Of a DNA stretch of 49,233 bases, positions 8,826 to 17,061 are shown piece after piece. A program made the position numbers and the translations under genes. The number at the start of each line of letters is the position of its first letter. Positions within the stretch are counted from its first letter, which is position 1. Origin of the DNA: Pseudomonas syringae pv. cilantro (GTDB lineage: Bacteria > Pseudomonadota > Gammaproteobacteria > Pseudomonadales > Pseudomonadaceae); contig NZ_LGLN01000037.1 of assembly GCF_001293775.1 (NCBI RefSeq), forward strand, positions 131,123-180,355, given 5' to 3'. A model generated the notes under the pieces. It was not told the DNA's origin, did no database searches, and was given only the letters and a program-made list of their open reading frames with translations.

Positions 8826-8850
8826 ACCGCCAGTCCTAAAGACTGGCGGT
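8826..8850. terminator. 10-bp perfect hairpin after the M60 gene
   Basis: ACCGCCAGTC (8826-8835) and GACTGGCGGT (8841-8850) pair around CTAAA, 12 bases past the M60 stop. There is no T-tract on either strand, so termination is likely but may be imperfect; it could also be a stabilising 3' end. Confidence 0.55.
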
Positions 8851-8861
8851 AACCCGGCAAA

Positions 8862-9032
8862 TCAGGAAGCCACTTGCTCCGCAGGCGAAACACTACTGGT
8901 CTTCATCCCACGCGAACGGCCCGAGCTCAGATAAGCCGCAATCGACTCCTGCGTGACCTCACCCAGGAGCATATTCTCGACATCCAGCACCGGCAGCCGG
9001 GCGCAACTGAACTCGTGTATGCGCGACAGCAG
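8862..9032 (-). pseudogene. Decayed second copy of the opuCA 3' end (CBS domain fragment)
   Basis: The minus strand encodes LLSRIHEF..RLPVLDVENMLLGEVTQESIAAYLSSGRSRGMKTSSVSPAE up to a stop at 8862-8864. This matches the last roughly 55 residues of the OpuCA-type ATPase at 9622-10791 nearly residue for residue, at roughly 85-90% nucleotide identity by eye. Similarity stops abruptly around 9032, where the real gene continues into its second CBS domain. The piece has no start and no ATPase domain, so it is not a functional gene. It lies about 770 bases from the parent in the same orientation, with the EF-hand gene between. Confidence 0.88.
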
Positions 9033-9108
9033 TGCGAATCTTCATATTACTTGAACGGCCCTCATTCAAAAAAAGGGTAACCTCGTCTTCAAGCCTTATC
9101 AACCACGA

Positions 9109-9142
9109 CAAAAAAAGCCCTGACCTGATTAAGAAAGGGCTT
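9109..9142 (-). terminator. Rho-independent terminator of the EF-hand gene
   Basis: On the minus strand AAGCCCT (9142-9136) pairs with AGGGCTT (9121-9115) and is followed by a T-run (A-run 9109-9116 on the plus strand). It lies about 50 bases past the EF-hand stop. Confidence 0.75.
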
Positions 9143-9193
9143 GAACTGATACCGTTCATCACGCCTGCGTTCAGCGAAGAAAATGCAGTACTC

Positions 9194-9421
9194 TTAATTA
9201 TCCAAATCGTTTTCGTAGTCGGCCAGAAATTCCTCCCAGCTTATTTCATCATTACCATCTGAGTTGATCTTGGCAAGTAAGGCCTTAAAGTCTTCCGGGG
9301 TGAGGTATTTCTCCATCGTTGAACGAAACTCCGCCACTGTTACTTTTTTGTCGCCATTCGCATCGTACCGCTTAAAGTCTTCGCGCGCGCGCGCCAACTG
9401 CTTTTCCGTCAGCTTAGTCAT
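9194..9421 (-). CDS. Small two-EF-hand calcium-binding protein
   Basis: The 75-residue protein has two EF-hand loops. Loop 1 is canonical: D20-A-N22-G-D24-K-K26 ... E31. Loop 2 (N53-S-D55-G-N57-D-E59 ... E64) has Asn in place of the first Asp but keeps the -Z glutamate. The ATG at 9421 (MTKLTEKQ) is preferred over the one at 9436 because AAGGAA precedes it at the right distance. There is no signal peptide, so it is probably a cytoplasmic calmodulin-like calcium sensor or buffer. It has its own terminator and sits between the real and the duplicated opuCA ends, suggesting it arrived or was isolated by a rearrangement there. Confidence 0.85.
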   Translation of the reverse strand: MTKLTEKQLARAREDFKRYDANGDKKVTVAEFRSTMEKYLTPEDFKALLAKINSDGNDEISWEEFLADYENDLDN

Positions 9422-9576
9422 TGCCCATTCCTTCAATCAACATAAAGTAGCCCATGCAGCACATTTATTAAAAACTTGCTGCGTCAAGCAACGATAAGCT
9501 CGCGGCCATTGCACGACCACTGACAGAGTTGATAGTTGACATAGCCTGAGACCTGAGGGCAATGACACTGTCCAAT

Positions 9577-9610
9577 CAAGCTTGCCCAGGCCATTACAGC
9601 ACTGGGCTTG
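9577..9610 (-). terminator. Possible terminator hairpin after opuCA
   Basis: GCCCAG (9584-9589) and CTGGGC (9602-9607) pair, with outer CAAG/CTTG bases, 12 bases beyond the opuCA stop. No U-tract follows on the minus strand, so this is tentative. The 9422-9621 gap otherwise shows no gene. Confidence 0.35.
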
Positions 9611-9621
9611 CTGTTTTCAAA

Positions 9622-10791
9622 TTAAACCTGTGCGTCTGCCGCAGCCGTTTCAGCCGGCGAAACAATACTGGTCTTCATGCCACGCGAACGGCCCGAGCTC
9701 AGATAAGCCGCAATCGACTCTTGCGTCACCTCACCGAGGAATACGTTCTCGGCGTCCAGCACCGGCAGCCAGGCGCGGTTGAACTCGTACATGCGCGACA
9801 GCAGAATGCGCAAGTGCTCGTCATAGGCCGCTGTGGCATTAAACTCTTGCAAGAACTGCGCGCAGGTGCCTTGCTGGCGATGCAGGTCACGACGGCGCAC
9901 GTAGCCCATTGCCTTGTTCTCGCTGTCTGTGACAACGATATAGCGACGGTCATTTTCGTCCATGACTTCAAGCGCATCAGCCACCGGGGTTTCCGGACTG
10001 ACTGACGGCGCGTTGTCGGCGGCGTCTTCGGCCTTGACCAGCAGCAGGCGCTTGAGCGTGCTGTCCTGACCCACGAAGCTGCTGACGAAGTCGTCAGCCG
10101 GATGCGCGAGCAAAGTGTCCGGGTGATCGATCTGCAACAGTTTGCCGCCACGGAAGATCGCGATCTTGTCGCCCAGTTTGATGGCTTCGTCGATGTCGTG
10201 GCTGACCATGATCACAGTCTTGTTCAGCGCCCGCTGCATCTCGAAGAACTCGTTCTGGATCATCTCGCGGTTAATCGGGTCGACCGCACCAAACGGCTCG
10301 TCCATCAGCAGCAGTGGCGCGTCGGCGGCCAGCGCGCGGATCACGCCAATACGCTGTTGCTGACCACCGGACAATTCGCGCGGGTAGCGATGCAGGTATT
10401 GCTTGGGCTCCAGCTTGATCATGCTCATCAGTTCGCGCGCACGGTCGTGGCAACGCTGCTTGTCCCAGCCCAGCAATTTGGGCACGACCACGATGTTCTC
10501 TTCGATGGTCATGTTCGGGAACAGACCGATCTGCTGGATCACGTAGCCGATGTTGCGACGCAGGGTCACTTCATCCAGGTCAGTGGTGTCTTCGCCGTTG
10601 ATCAGCACTTTGCCGGAGGTCGGCATGATCAGACGGTTGATCATTTTCAGCGTGGTGCTCTTGCCGCAGCCCGACGGACCGAGGAAGACACAGATTTCGC
10701 CTTCGTTGACCGTGAGACTGACCGAATCGACAGCCTTCACTTCTTTGCCGTTGCTCTGGAAAGTCTTGGAGAGGTTCTGGAGTTCGATCAT
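9622..10791 (-). CDS. opuCA: Osmoprotectant (betaine/choline-type) ABC transporter ATPase with CBS domains
   Basis: The 389-residue ATP-binding subunit energises uptake of quaternary ammonium osmoprotectants. Walker A GPSGCGKST (38-46), signature LSGGQQQR, Walker B LLLMDEP and the switch histidine in MVSHD are all present. After about residue 250 come two CBS domains (ATPVADALEVMDENDRRYIVV region, then RAWLPVLDAENVFLGEVT), which in P. syringae OpuC are known to be needed for osmotic control. The start at 10791 overlaps the upstream permease stop (ATGA) and has AAGGA upstream. It is the last gene of the four-gene operon. A truncated copy of its 3' end lies at 8862-9032. Confidence 0.88.
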   Translation of the reverse strand: MIELQNLSKTFQSNGKEVKAVDSVSLTVNEGEICVFLGPSGCGKSTTLKMINRLIMPTSGKVLINGEDTTDLDEVTLRRNIGYVIQQIGLFPNMTIEENIVVVPKLLGWDKQRCHDRARELMSMIKLEPKQYLHRYPRELSGGQQQRIGVIRALAADAPLLLMDEPFGAVDPINREMIQNEFFEMQRALNKTVIMVSHDIDEAIKLGDKIAIFRGGKLLQIDHPDTLLAHPADDFVSSFVGQDSTLKRLLLVKAEDAADNAPSVSPETPVADALEVMDENDRRYIVVTDSENKAMGYVRRRDLHRQQGTCAQFLQEFNATAAYDEHLRILLSRMYEFNRAWLPVLDAENVFLGEVTQESIAAYLSSGRSRGMKTSIVSPAETAAADAQV

Positions 10792-11441
10792 TTCAGTAAT
10801 CCTTTTGGAGTCAGCGTGCGTTGCAGCCATTGCAGAAGCAGGTCGGCGATGATGGCCAGAATGCTGACCAGGACCGCGCCAACGATCAGCATCGACATAT
10901 CGCTGCGGCTGATTGAAGCGAGAATAAGTACACCCAGACCACCGGCACCGATGGTCGCGGCGATGGTCATGACACCGATGTTCATCACCACGGCGGTGCG
11001 CACACCGGCGAGGATGACGGGCACAGCAATAGGCAGTTCGACCATGCGCAGGCGCTGGCCGAAGGTCATGCCGATGCCTTTGGCGGCTTCGCGAATGCCT
11101 GGCTCGACGCCGGTCAGCGCCAGATAGGTGTTACGCATGATCGGCAGCAGGGAATAGAGAAACACTGCGGTGATCGCCGGCATCGGGCCAAGGCCCTGAC
11201 CGAACTTGGAGTAGAACGGCAGCAACAGGCCAAACAAAGCAATGGACGGCACGGTCAGCAGCACGGTAGCGCTGGCTTGCAGCGGGCCGGCCAGTGCCGG
11301 GAAGCGGGTCATCAACACGCCCAGCGGCACACCGACGACGATGGCCAGGGTTACAGCGATGCCGACCAGCGTGATGTGCTGCCAGGTCAGGTGCAGAACC
11401 TGTGCCCAGTCCAGATGGGAGAAGGCGCTCAAGAAACTCAT
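10788..11441 (-). CDS. opuCB: Osmoprotectant ABC transporter permease
   Basis: This 217-residue inner-membrane protein has five to six hydrophobic segments (for example HITLVGIAVTLAIVVGVPLG and a later NIGVMTIAATIGAGGLG). The permease EAA-type loop that contacts the ATPase is visible as GVEPGIREAAKGIGMTFGQRL. It lies between the substrate-binding protein gene (14 bases upstream) and the ATPase gene (4-base overlap), so it is one of two permeases of the same transporter. B versus D naming follows position beside opuCA and is a convention here. Confidence 0.87.
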   Translation of the reverse strand: MSFLSAFSHLDWAQVLHLTWQHITLVGIAVTLAIVVGVPLGVLMTRFPALAGPLQASATVLLTVPSIALFGLLLPFYSKFGQGLGPMPAITAVFLYSLLPIMRNTYLALTGVEPGIREAAKGIGMTFGQRLRMVELPIAVPVILAGVRTAVVMNIGVMTIAATIGAGGLGVLILASISRSDMSMLIVGAVLVSILAIIADLLLQWLQRTLTPKGLLK

Positions 11442-11454
11442 ATCGTCTCCTTCC

Positions 11455-12348
11455 TTAGTTCAGGGGATGCTGGCGCAGGAAATCTGCAGCAACCGAGGAT
11501 GGGCTCTCATGGCCAACGTCAACGCGGGCGTTGAGGTCAATCATGGTCTGGTTGTCCAGCAAATCAGCCATAGGCTTGAGCAGCGTGGCGATCTCCGGAT
11601 GTTTATCCAGATACTCCTGACGAATCACCGGCGCAGCGGTGTAGTCCGGGAAGTAGTGTTTGTCGTCTTCCAGCACTTTCAGTTTGAAGGCGTTCAGGCG
11701 GCCGTCGGTGGTGTAAACAAGCCCGGCGAAAACCTGACCGTTTTGCAACGCGGTGTAAACCAGCCCCGAGTCCATCTGCCGGGTGTTTTCACGCCCCAGG
11801 TTCATGTCGTAATGCTTGACCATGCCAACCAGACCGTCAGAGCGGTTGGCAAACTCGGTGTCCAACGCGACCAGATGGCCTTCTTTGGCTTCGTCTTTAA
11901 AGACTTTGGCCAGGTCGGTCATGGTGTTGACCTGCGGGTACTTGTCAGCCACTTTCTGCGGCAGTGCCAGCGCGTAGGTGTTGTTGAACTTCGACGGGGA
12001 AAGCCAGACCAGGCCCTTTTTGGCATCGACTTCCTTCACCCGCGCATAGGTCTGTGCGCTGTCGAGCTTTTCATCAATGTGGTTGTAAGACACCAGCGAC
12101 ACACCGGTGTATTCCCACAGCAGATCGAGCTGACCGCTTTCCTGTGCGCTGCGTGCCAGATTGCTGCCCAGGCCGCCAGTGATTTGCACGTCGTAGTTCT
12201 TGGTGCGCAGGTATTGCGCGGTCAGTTCAGCAAGGATGGTCTGTTCGGTGAACACCCGTGCGCCGATGCGCAACAGCGGCTTTTCCGCTGCCTGGGCAAA
12301 TGCCGGAAACAACAAGGCAAAGCCTAAAAACAAGCATATTTTTTTCAT
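11455..12348 (-). CDS. opuCC: Osmoprotectant ABC transporter periplasmic substrate-binding protein
   Basis: The protein has 297 residues from the ATG at 12348, which is preceded by AAAGGAATTATC; longer in-frame readings overlap the upstream permease and are rejected. Residues 1-21 are a signal peptide (MKKICLFLGFALLFPAFAQA). The mature part has the OpuAC/ProX-type fold signatures of quaternary-amine binders: RIGARVFTEQTILAELTAQYL at the opening, LDLLWEYTGVSL, and LDTEFANRSDGL. No N-terminal lipobox cysteine is present, so it is a soluble periplasmic protein. It lies between the two permease genes. Confidence 0.88.
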   Translation of the reverse strand: MKKICLFLGFALLFPAFAQAAEKPLLRIGARVFTEQTILAELTAQYLRTKNYDVQITGGLGSNLARSAQESGQLDLLWEYTGVSLVSYNHIDEKLDSAQTYARVKEVDAKKGLVWLSPSKFNNTYALALPQKVADKYPQVNTMTDLAKVFKDEAKEGHLVALDTEFANRSDGLVGMVKHYDMNLGRENTRQMDSGLVYTALQNGQVFAGLVYTTDGRLNAFKLKVLEDDKHYFPDYTAAPVIRQEYLDKHPEIATLLKPMADLLDNQTMIDLNARVDVGHESPSSVAADFLRQHPLN

Positions 12349-12362
12349 GATAATTCCTTTGC

Positions 12363-13076
12363 TCAGCGAGCCAGCCCGCGTTCCAGCCAGAGACGACTGG
12401 CCAGTGTCACCAGGCCATCGAGCAGCAGCGCCAGCAGCGCGGTACACGCCGCACCCAGCACCAGCTGCGGCTGGTTGTTCAACGCGATGCCCGGGAAAAT
12501 CAGGCTGCCGAGGCTGTTGGCACCGATGAGAAAAGCAAGCGGAGCAGTACCGACGTTGATCGCCAGTGCGACGCGCACGCCACCGATGATGATCGGCACG
12601 GCGTTGGGCAACTCGACACGCCACAGCACCTGACGCGGGGTCATGCCGATTCCGACAGCGGCTTCCTTGAGCGAACCCTGAACGTTTTTCAGGCCTTCAT
12701 AAGTGTTGCGCACAATGGGCAACAACGAGGCGAGAAACAGCGCGAAGATGGCCGGCCCGCTGCCGATCCCGAGAATCCCGAGGGCAATGGCCAGAACGGC
12801 GAGAGGCGGAACGGTGTTGCCAATATTGAATATCTGCATGAAGCGTTCGGCGCGACCCACCATGCTCGGCCGGCTGAGGGCGATGCCTGCGGGGATACCG
12901 ACCACCAGGGCCGCCAACATTGAAACCAGAACCAGAATCAGGTGAGCCTGAAGGTAGAACAGCAGGTCATCCTGGTATTGCTTGATAGTACTGATGCCGA
13001 TCCAGTGGATCAGCAGGGCCAGGAGTGCGATCACAACCGCACCTCCCAATAGCCCCTTGCCATAGCGATTAGCCAC
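12363..13076 (-). CDS. opuCD: Osmoprotectant ABC transporter permease, first gene of the operon
   Basis: This 237-residue membrane protein has about six hydrophobic segments and an EAA-type loop (GLKNVQGSLKEAAVGIGMTPRQVL). The start is taken as GTG at 13076 because AAGGAG stands 7 bases upstream; the frame is open further but that stretch is basic, low-complexity and has no such site. It is separated from opuCC by 14 bases and is the promoter-proximal gene of opuCD-CC-CB-CA. The promoter must lie in the region shared with prfC, where nested inverted repeats are seen. Confidence 0.87.
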   Translation of the reverse strand: MANRYGKGLLGGAVVIALLALLIHWIGISTIKQYQDDLLFYLQAHLILVLVSMLAALVVGIPAGIALSRPSMVGRAERFMQIFNIGNTVPPLAVLAIALGILGIGSGPAIFALFLASLLPIVRNTYEGLKNVQGSLKEAAVGIGMTPRQVLWRVELPNAVPIIIGGVRVALAINVGTAPLAFLIGANSLGSLIFPGIALNNQPQLVLGAACTALLALLLDGLVTLASRLWLERGLAR

Positions 13077-13221
13077 AGGCGGACTCCTTATTTCAGTCGG
13101 CGAACGCGTTGACTTGAACGCCCGGAAAAGGCGCCGCAATAACGTTCGCGAAGAGCAGCGGGTGGGTCGCCGGTAAGGGTTGAACCTCGGCGAAAACACA
13201 AGCCATAAGCGCAGCTTCGTC

Positions 13222-13260
13222 AAGCCAACATGCTGATGAATCAGCCCCTTGCGTTGGCTT
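13222..13260. promoter_or_regulatory. Nested inverted repeats in the opuC / prfC intergenic region
   Basis: AAGCCAAC (13222-13229) and GTTGGCTT (13253-13260) enclose an inner palindrome GCTGATGAATCAGC (13232-13245). The structure is about 150 bases upstream of opuCD. It could be a regulator site or leader fold for the opuC operon. Apart from this and the prfC -10, the 13077-13420 gap shows no gene. Confidence 0.35.
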
Positions 13261-13376
13261 CGTTGCGAGCCTTGACGGGGGAGTGGACGTCTCCACGGCC
13301 TGAAAGGTTCCCACACGAGACACTATCTGGCCATCGTTTATTGTCTGAACGGTTCGGATATTGCCGCAAGTTGAGC

Positions 13377-13382
13377 TATAAT
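13377..13382 (+). promoter_or_regulatory. Consensus -10 box (TATAAT) for prfC
   Basis: A perfect TATAAT lies 38 bases before the prfC ATG. The -35 is poor (TTCGGA at 13353-13358, 18-base spacer). Confidence 0.5.
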
Positions 13383-13420
13383 CTGCGCCCTTTTTTCAAT
13401 CCCATCCCAGGCGATTTCCC

Positions 13421-15004
13421 ATGACCCAACAGGCCGCCGAAGTCGCGAAACGCCGCACTTTCGCCATTATTTCCCACCCGGATGCGGGTAAAACCACCAT
13501 CACGGAAAAACTCTTGCTGATGGGCAAGGCCATTTCCATCGCCGGTACGGTCAAGTCGCGTAAATCCGACCGTCACGCCACCTCCGACTGGATGGAAATG
13601 GAAAAACAGCGCGGTATCTCCATCACCACGTCGGTGATGCAGTTCCCGTATCGCGATCATATGATCAACCTGCTCGACACGCCGGGGCACGAAGACTTCT
13701 CCGAAGACACCTACCGCACCCTGACAGCGGTCGACTCGGCCTTGATGGTCCTCGACGGCGGTAAAGGCGTCGAGCCACGCACTATCGCCCTGATGGACGT
13801 CTGCCGTCTGCGCGACACGCCTATCGTCAGCTTTATCAACAAGCTCGACCGTGACATTCGCGACCCGATCGAACTGCTTGACGAGATCGAAGCGGTACTC
13901 AAGATCAAGGCCGCGCCGATCACCTGGCCGATTGGCTGCTACCGGGACTTCAAGGGTGTCTATCACCTGGCTGACGACTACATCATTGTCTACACCGCAG
14001 GCCACGGTCACGAACGCACCGAAACCCGGATCATCGAAAAGCTCGATTCCGACGAAGCACGCGCCCACCTGGGTGACGAGTACGACCGTTTTGTCGAGCA
14101 GCTGGAACTGGTGCAGGGCGCCTGCCATGAATTCAATCAGCAGGAATTCATCGACGGTCAGCTGACGCCGGTGTTCTTCGGTACGGCCCTGGGTAACTTC
14201 GGCGTCGACCACGTACTCGATGCGGTGGTGAACTGGGCACCCAAGCCTCTGGCACGGGTCGCCAACGAACGCACCGTCGAGCCGATCGAAGAGAAATTCG
14301 CCGGTTTCGTGTTCAAGATTCAGGCGAACATGGACCCCAAGCACCGTGACCGGATCGCCTTCATGCGCATCTGCTCTGGCCGCTACGAAAAAGGCATGAA
14401 AATGCGCCATGTACGGCTGGGCAAAGACGTGCGGATCGGCGACGCGCTGACCTTCTTCTCCTCGGAGCGTGAGCAACTGGAAGAAGCCTACGCAGGCGAC
14501 ATCATCGGCCTGCACAACCACGGCACCATCCAGATTGGCGACACCTTCACCGAAGGCGAAGCGCTGGGCTTCACCGGTATCCCGCACTTTGCCCCGGAAC
14601 TGTTCCGCCGCGTGCGCCTGAAAGACCCGCTCAAATCCAAGCAGTTGCGTCAGGGCCTGCAACAGCTCGCCGAAGAAGGCGCCACGCAGGTGTTCTTCCC
14701 GCAGCGCAGCAACGACATCATTCTCGGCGCAGTGGGTGTGCTGCAGTTCGATGTGGTCGCCAGCCGTCTGAAGGAAGAATACAAGGTCGAATGCGCCTAC
14801 GAGCCGATCACCGTGTGGTCTGCCCGCTGGATCGAATGCGCCGACAAGAAGAAGCTCGAAGAGTTTGAAAACAAGGCGGTGGAAAACCTCGCAGTAGACG
14901 GCGGCGGTCACCTGACCTACCTCGCCCCTACCCGCGTGAACCTGGCCCTGATGGAAGAACGCTGGCCCGACGTGAAATTCCGCGCTACCCGCGAGCATCA
15001 CTGA
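13421..15004 (+). CDS. prfC: Peptide chain release factor 3 (RF3)
   Basis: The 527-residue GTPase releases RF1/RF2 from the ribosome after termination. G1 HPDAGKTT (19-26), the switch region around [10 protein letters not shown] (61-70), G3 DTPGH (86-90) and G4 NKLD (140-143) are intact. Length and C-terminal domains match bacterial RF3 (E. coli 529). The ATG at 13421 is preceded by a weak AGGCGA site and a consensus -10. A long open frame on the opposite strand (13376-15007) is a shadow of this gene. Confidence 0.97.
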   Translation: MTQQAAEVAKRRTFAIISHPDAGKTTITEKLLLMGKAISIAGTVKSRKSDRHATSDWMEMEKQRGISITTSVMQFPYRDHMINLLDTPGHEDFSEDTYRTLTAVDSALMVLDGGKGVEPRTIALMDVCRLRDTPIVSFINKLDRDIRDPIELLDEIEAVLKIKAAPITWPIGCYRDFKGVYHLADDYIIVYTAGHGHERTETRIIEKLDSDEARAHLGDEYDRFVEQLELVQGACHEFNQQEFIDGQLTPVFFGTALGNFGVDHVLDAVVNWAPKPLARVANERTVEPIEEKFAGFVFKIQANMDPKHRDRIAFMRICSGRYEKGMKMRHVRLGKDVRIGDALTFFSSEREQLEEAYAGDIIGLHNHGTIQIGDTFTEGEALGFTGIPHFAPELFRRVRLKDPLKSKQLRQGLQQLAEEGATQVFFPQRSNDIILGAVGVLQFDVVASRLKEEYKVECAYEPITVWSARWIECADKKKLEEFENKAVENLAVDGGGHLTYLAPTRVNLALMEERWPDVKFRATREHH

Positions 15005-15059
15005 CAATCCCTGCGTGTGCTCCGCGTCATAATCTGCGCCACGCTACTGGCTCAAGATC

Positions 15060-15129
15060 GGACGCGGAGCGTCCAGAACTGCATGCCAACGCTCGGAACG
15101 ATAGGTGCTCGAGAAGACTATCGTTCCGA
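15060..15129. repeat. P. syringae-type intergenic hairpin repeat (two stems)
   Basis: GGACGC-GGA-GCGTCC (15060-15074) is followed by a 12-bp perfect stem TCGGAACGATAG / CTATCGTTCCGA (15093-15104 and 15118-15129). The GCGGAGCGTCCAGAACTGCAT wording resembles a dispersed intergenic repeat I recall from P. syringae genomes. It may also end transcription between the convergent prfC and tauE-like genes. Confidence 0.55.
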
Positions 15130-15161
15130 ACGTCCGCGCAGAGTGAGTATTCTTGACGCGG

Positions 15162-15926
15162 TCAGCCCGCAATCAGCAGATGCAGACCCAGCAACCCCAT
15201 GCCGATGAAGAACATGCGCTTGAACAACACGGCACTGATCCGCTGCCGCAGCCACTGGCCGAACAGCATGCCCAGCAGCGCCGGTGCCAGGGCCAGCATG
15301 GAAGCGCCCAGCTCTGCGCCACCCAAAGCGCCGCTCCAGGACAACGCGATTGCCAACGCAAGGGTCGACACGGTGAACGACAACCCCAGCGCTTGTATCA
15401 GCTGATTACGTTCAAGCCCGAGCGCTTGCAGATAGGGCACCGCAGGAATCACGAAGACCCCGGAAGCCGAAGCGATAACTCCGGTGACAAAACCACCTAG
15501 CGGCCCCAGCCAGCGCTCGGCAGTGGCCCTGACCTTGAAGGTCGGCAGGAACAGTCCGCTCAGCGCATACAGCAGCAGTGCCGCGCCCAGCACCCGCGTC
15601 ATAGAATGGCTGCCGCTCATCCCCAGCCAGGCCGACCCGGCCAGCGTGCCGACAAAGATCATGCTCAGCATCGGCCACAGGCGTTTCAGCAGCGGTCGCA
15701 AATTCCCACCGGACGCCAGTTGCCAGACGTTGGTCAAAGTGGAGGGAATTATCAGCAGCGCCGCAGCCTGCGCCGGCAACATGGCCAGCCCCAGCAAGCC
15801 CATTGCGACGGTTGGCAGGCCGAGGCCGATGACGCCCTTGACCGTGCCCGCGAGCAGAAAGGTGCCGATCACCAGCGCTGAAAGGCCCCACCCAAGGTGT
15901 TCGTAGAAATCAAAGACTGTGCTCAT
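15162..15926 (-). CDS. TauE/SafE (TSUP) family membrane permease
   Basis: The 254-residue protein has seven to eight hydrophobic segments arranged as two homologous halves, typical of the TSUP family that moves sulfite, sulfoacetate, thiosulfate and other sulfur anions. The first half has the family's GTVKGVIGLGLPTVAMGLL pattern and the second GGFVTGVIASASGVFVIPAVPYLQ. It lies 34 bases downstream of mnmH on the same strand with no terminator seen between them, so it probably belongs to the selD-mnmH transcription unit. This suggests a role with selenium or sulfur oxyanions, but the substrate cannot be read from sequence. Confidence 0.82.
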   Translation of the reverse strand: MSTVFDFYEHLGWGLSALVIGTFLLAGTVKGVIGLGLPTVAMGLLGLAMLPAQAAALLIIPSTLTNVWQLASGGNLRPLLKRLWPMLSMIFVGTLAGSAWLGMSGSHSMTRVLGAALLLYALSGLFLPTFKVRATAERWLGPLGGFVTGVIASASGVFVIPAVPYLQALGLERNQLIQALGLSFTVSTLALAIALSWSGALGGAELGASMLALAPALLGMLFGQWLRQRISAVLFKRMFFIGMGLLGLHLLIAG

Positions 15927-15960
15927 GGCATCCCTGTCCGCTGGCTAAACGTCTCGCAGG

Positions 15961-17061
15961 CTAAACCCGCGATGCACGCTCGTTCAGATAACCCGACACG
16001 TCCATCTGATTACCCGCGAACTCGATGCGCGCCGCCTTCTGTTCGCGTTGGTAGATGTACATCGGGTCGTAGTATTCGCCGAGCAGACCTTCGATCCAGC
16101 CCCGGTGCAGCTCAACCGCCCCACTGCGCTGCTGTTCTTCCAGCGCCGCCTGCATGAGTGCCAGCAAGCGTTGATGACGCTCGCCGCCCAGACGCTTATG
16201 TATGTTGTTCAGGCTTTGCAGCAAGCGATCGGCGAACAGGCCGAAGCCGAGTTCTTCGCCCTTGACGCTGATGAACTCTGCACAGAGGTTGACCACGTAA
16301 TCAGCCAGAATGCGCTCGACGCGGTGCTCGAAGCTGTCTTCCAGCCAGACCATCGGGCAGTGTTGCATGGCCTGGTGCAATTCCAGTGGCACGTTGCAAC
16401 TGCCGACCAGACGGCTTTCGTCTTCGACCACGAATTGTTCGATACCGGCGGCGCGCTTCTTGAGCAGATCGATGGCCAGGCGGTTCTCGAAATCGATCTG
16501 TGCTGGCTGCCCGGTAGCGCGCTTGCCAAAGCTGGAGCCGCGATGGTTGGCAATGCCTTCCAGGTCCAGGCTGTTGGGAAGTTGCGTCAGCACTTCAGTT
16601 TTGCCGGTGCCGGTCATGCCGCCGAGCACGACCAGATCGCACTCGGTGACGGCTTCGTGCAGGGTGTCGAGCAGAAAGCTGCGCATTGCCTTGTAACCGC
16701 CGAGAATACGCGGGTAGTCGACCCCGACGTCCTTCAACCAGCGCTGCACGGTCTGCGAGCGCAGGCCACCGCGAAAGCAGTACAGATAGCCATCCGGGTT
16801 GGCCCTGGCGAATTCGATCCAGGCTTCGACCCGCTCATCCTTGACCTGCCCGCAGACCAGTTGATGCCCGAGCTGAATGGCCGCCTCCTGGCCGTGCTGC
16901 TTGTAGCAGGTGCCGACCTTCTGCCGCTCGATGTCGTTCATCAGCGGCAGGTTGATCACGCCCGGAAACGCTCCCTTGGAAAACTCCACCGGGGCACGAG
17001 CGTCCATCATCGGCACATCATTGAGAAAGAGTGCGCGGTAGTCGCTGCTGTTGTCGGCCAT
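15961..17061 (-). CDS. mnmH: tRNA 2-selenouridine synthase (rhodanese + P-loop)
   Basis: The 366-residue enzyme (also SelU/YbbB) swaps sulfur for selenium at the wobble 2-thiouridine of Lys, Glu and Gln tRNAs, using selenophosphate. An N-terminal rhodanese domain carries the catalytic cysteine C95 in [14 protein letters not shown]-loop GGMTGTGKT (147-155) follows in the C-terminal half. The ATG at 17061 overlaps the selD stop (TGATG), showing translational coupling; a GTG six bases upstream is less likely. selD directly upstream supplies the selenium donor. Confidence 0.95.
   Translation of the reverse strand: MADNSSDYRALFLNDVPMMDARAPVEFSKGAFPGVINLPLMNDIERQKVGTCYKQHGQEAAIQLGHQLVCGQVKDERVEAWIEFARANPDGYLYCFRGGLRSQTVQRWLKDVGVDYPRILGGYKAMRSFLLDTLHEAVTECDLVVLGGMTGTGKTEVLTQLPNSLDLEGIANHRGSSFGKRATGQPAQIDFENRLAIDLLKKRAAGIEQFVVEDESRLVGSCNVPLELHQAMQHCPMVWLEDSFEHRVERILADYVVNLCAEFISVKGEELGFGLFADRLLQSLNNIHKRLGGERHQRLLALMQAALEEQQRSGAVELHRGWIEGLLGEYYDPMYIYQREQKAARIEFAGNQMDVSGYLNERASRV

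Noticed and set aside
13376..15007. 543-codon open frame on the minus strand
   Set aside because: It is exactly antisense to prfC, which has all RF3 motifs. Its residue make-up (rich in His, Val, Asp, Gly) is a reading-frame artefact of GC-rich coding DNA.
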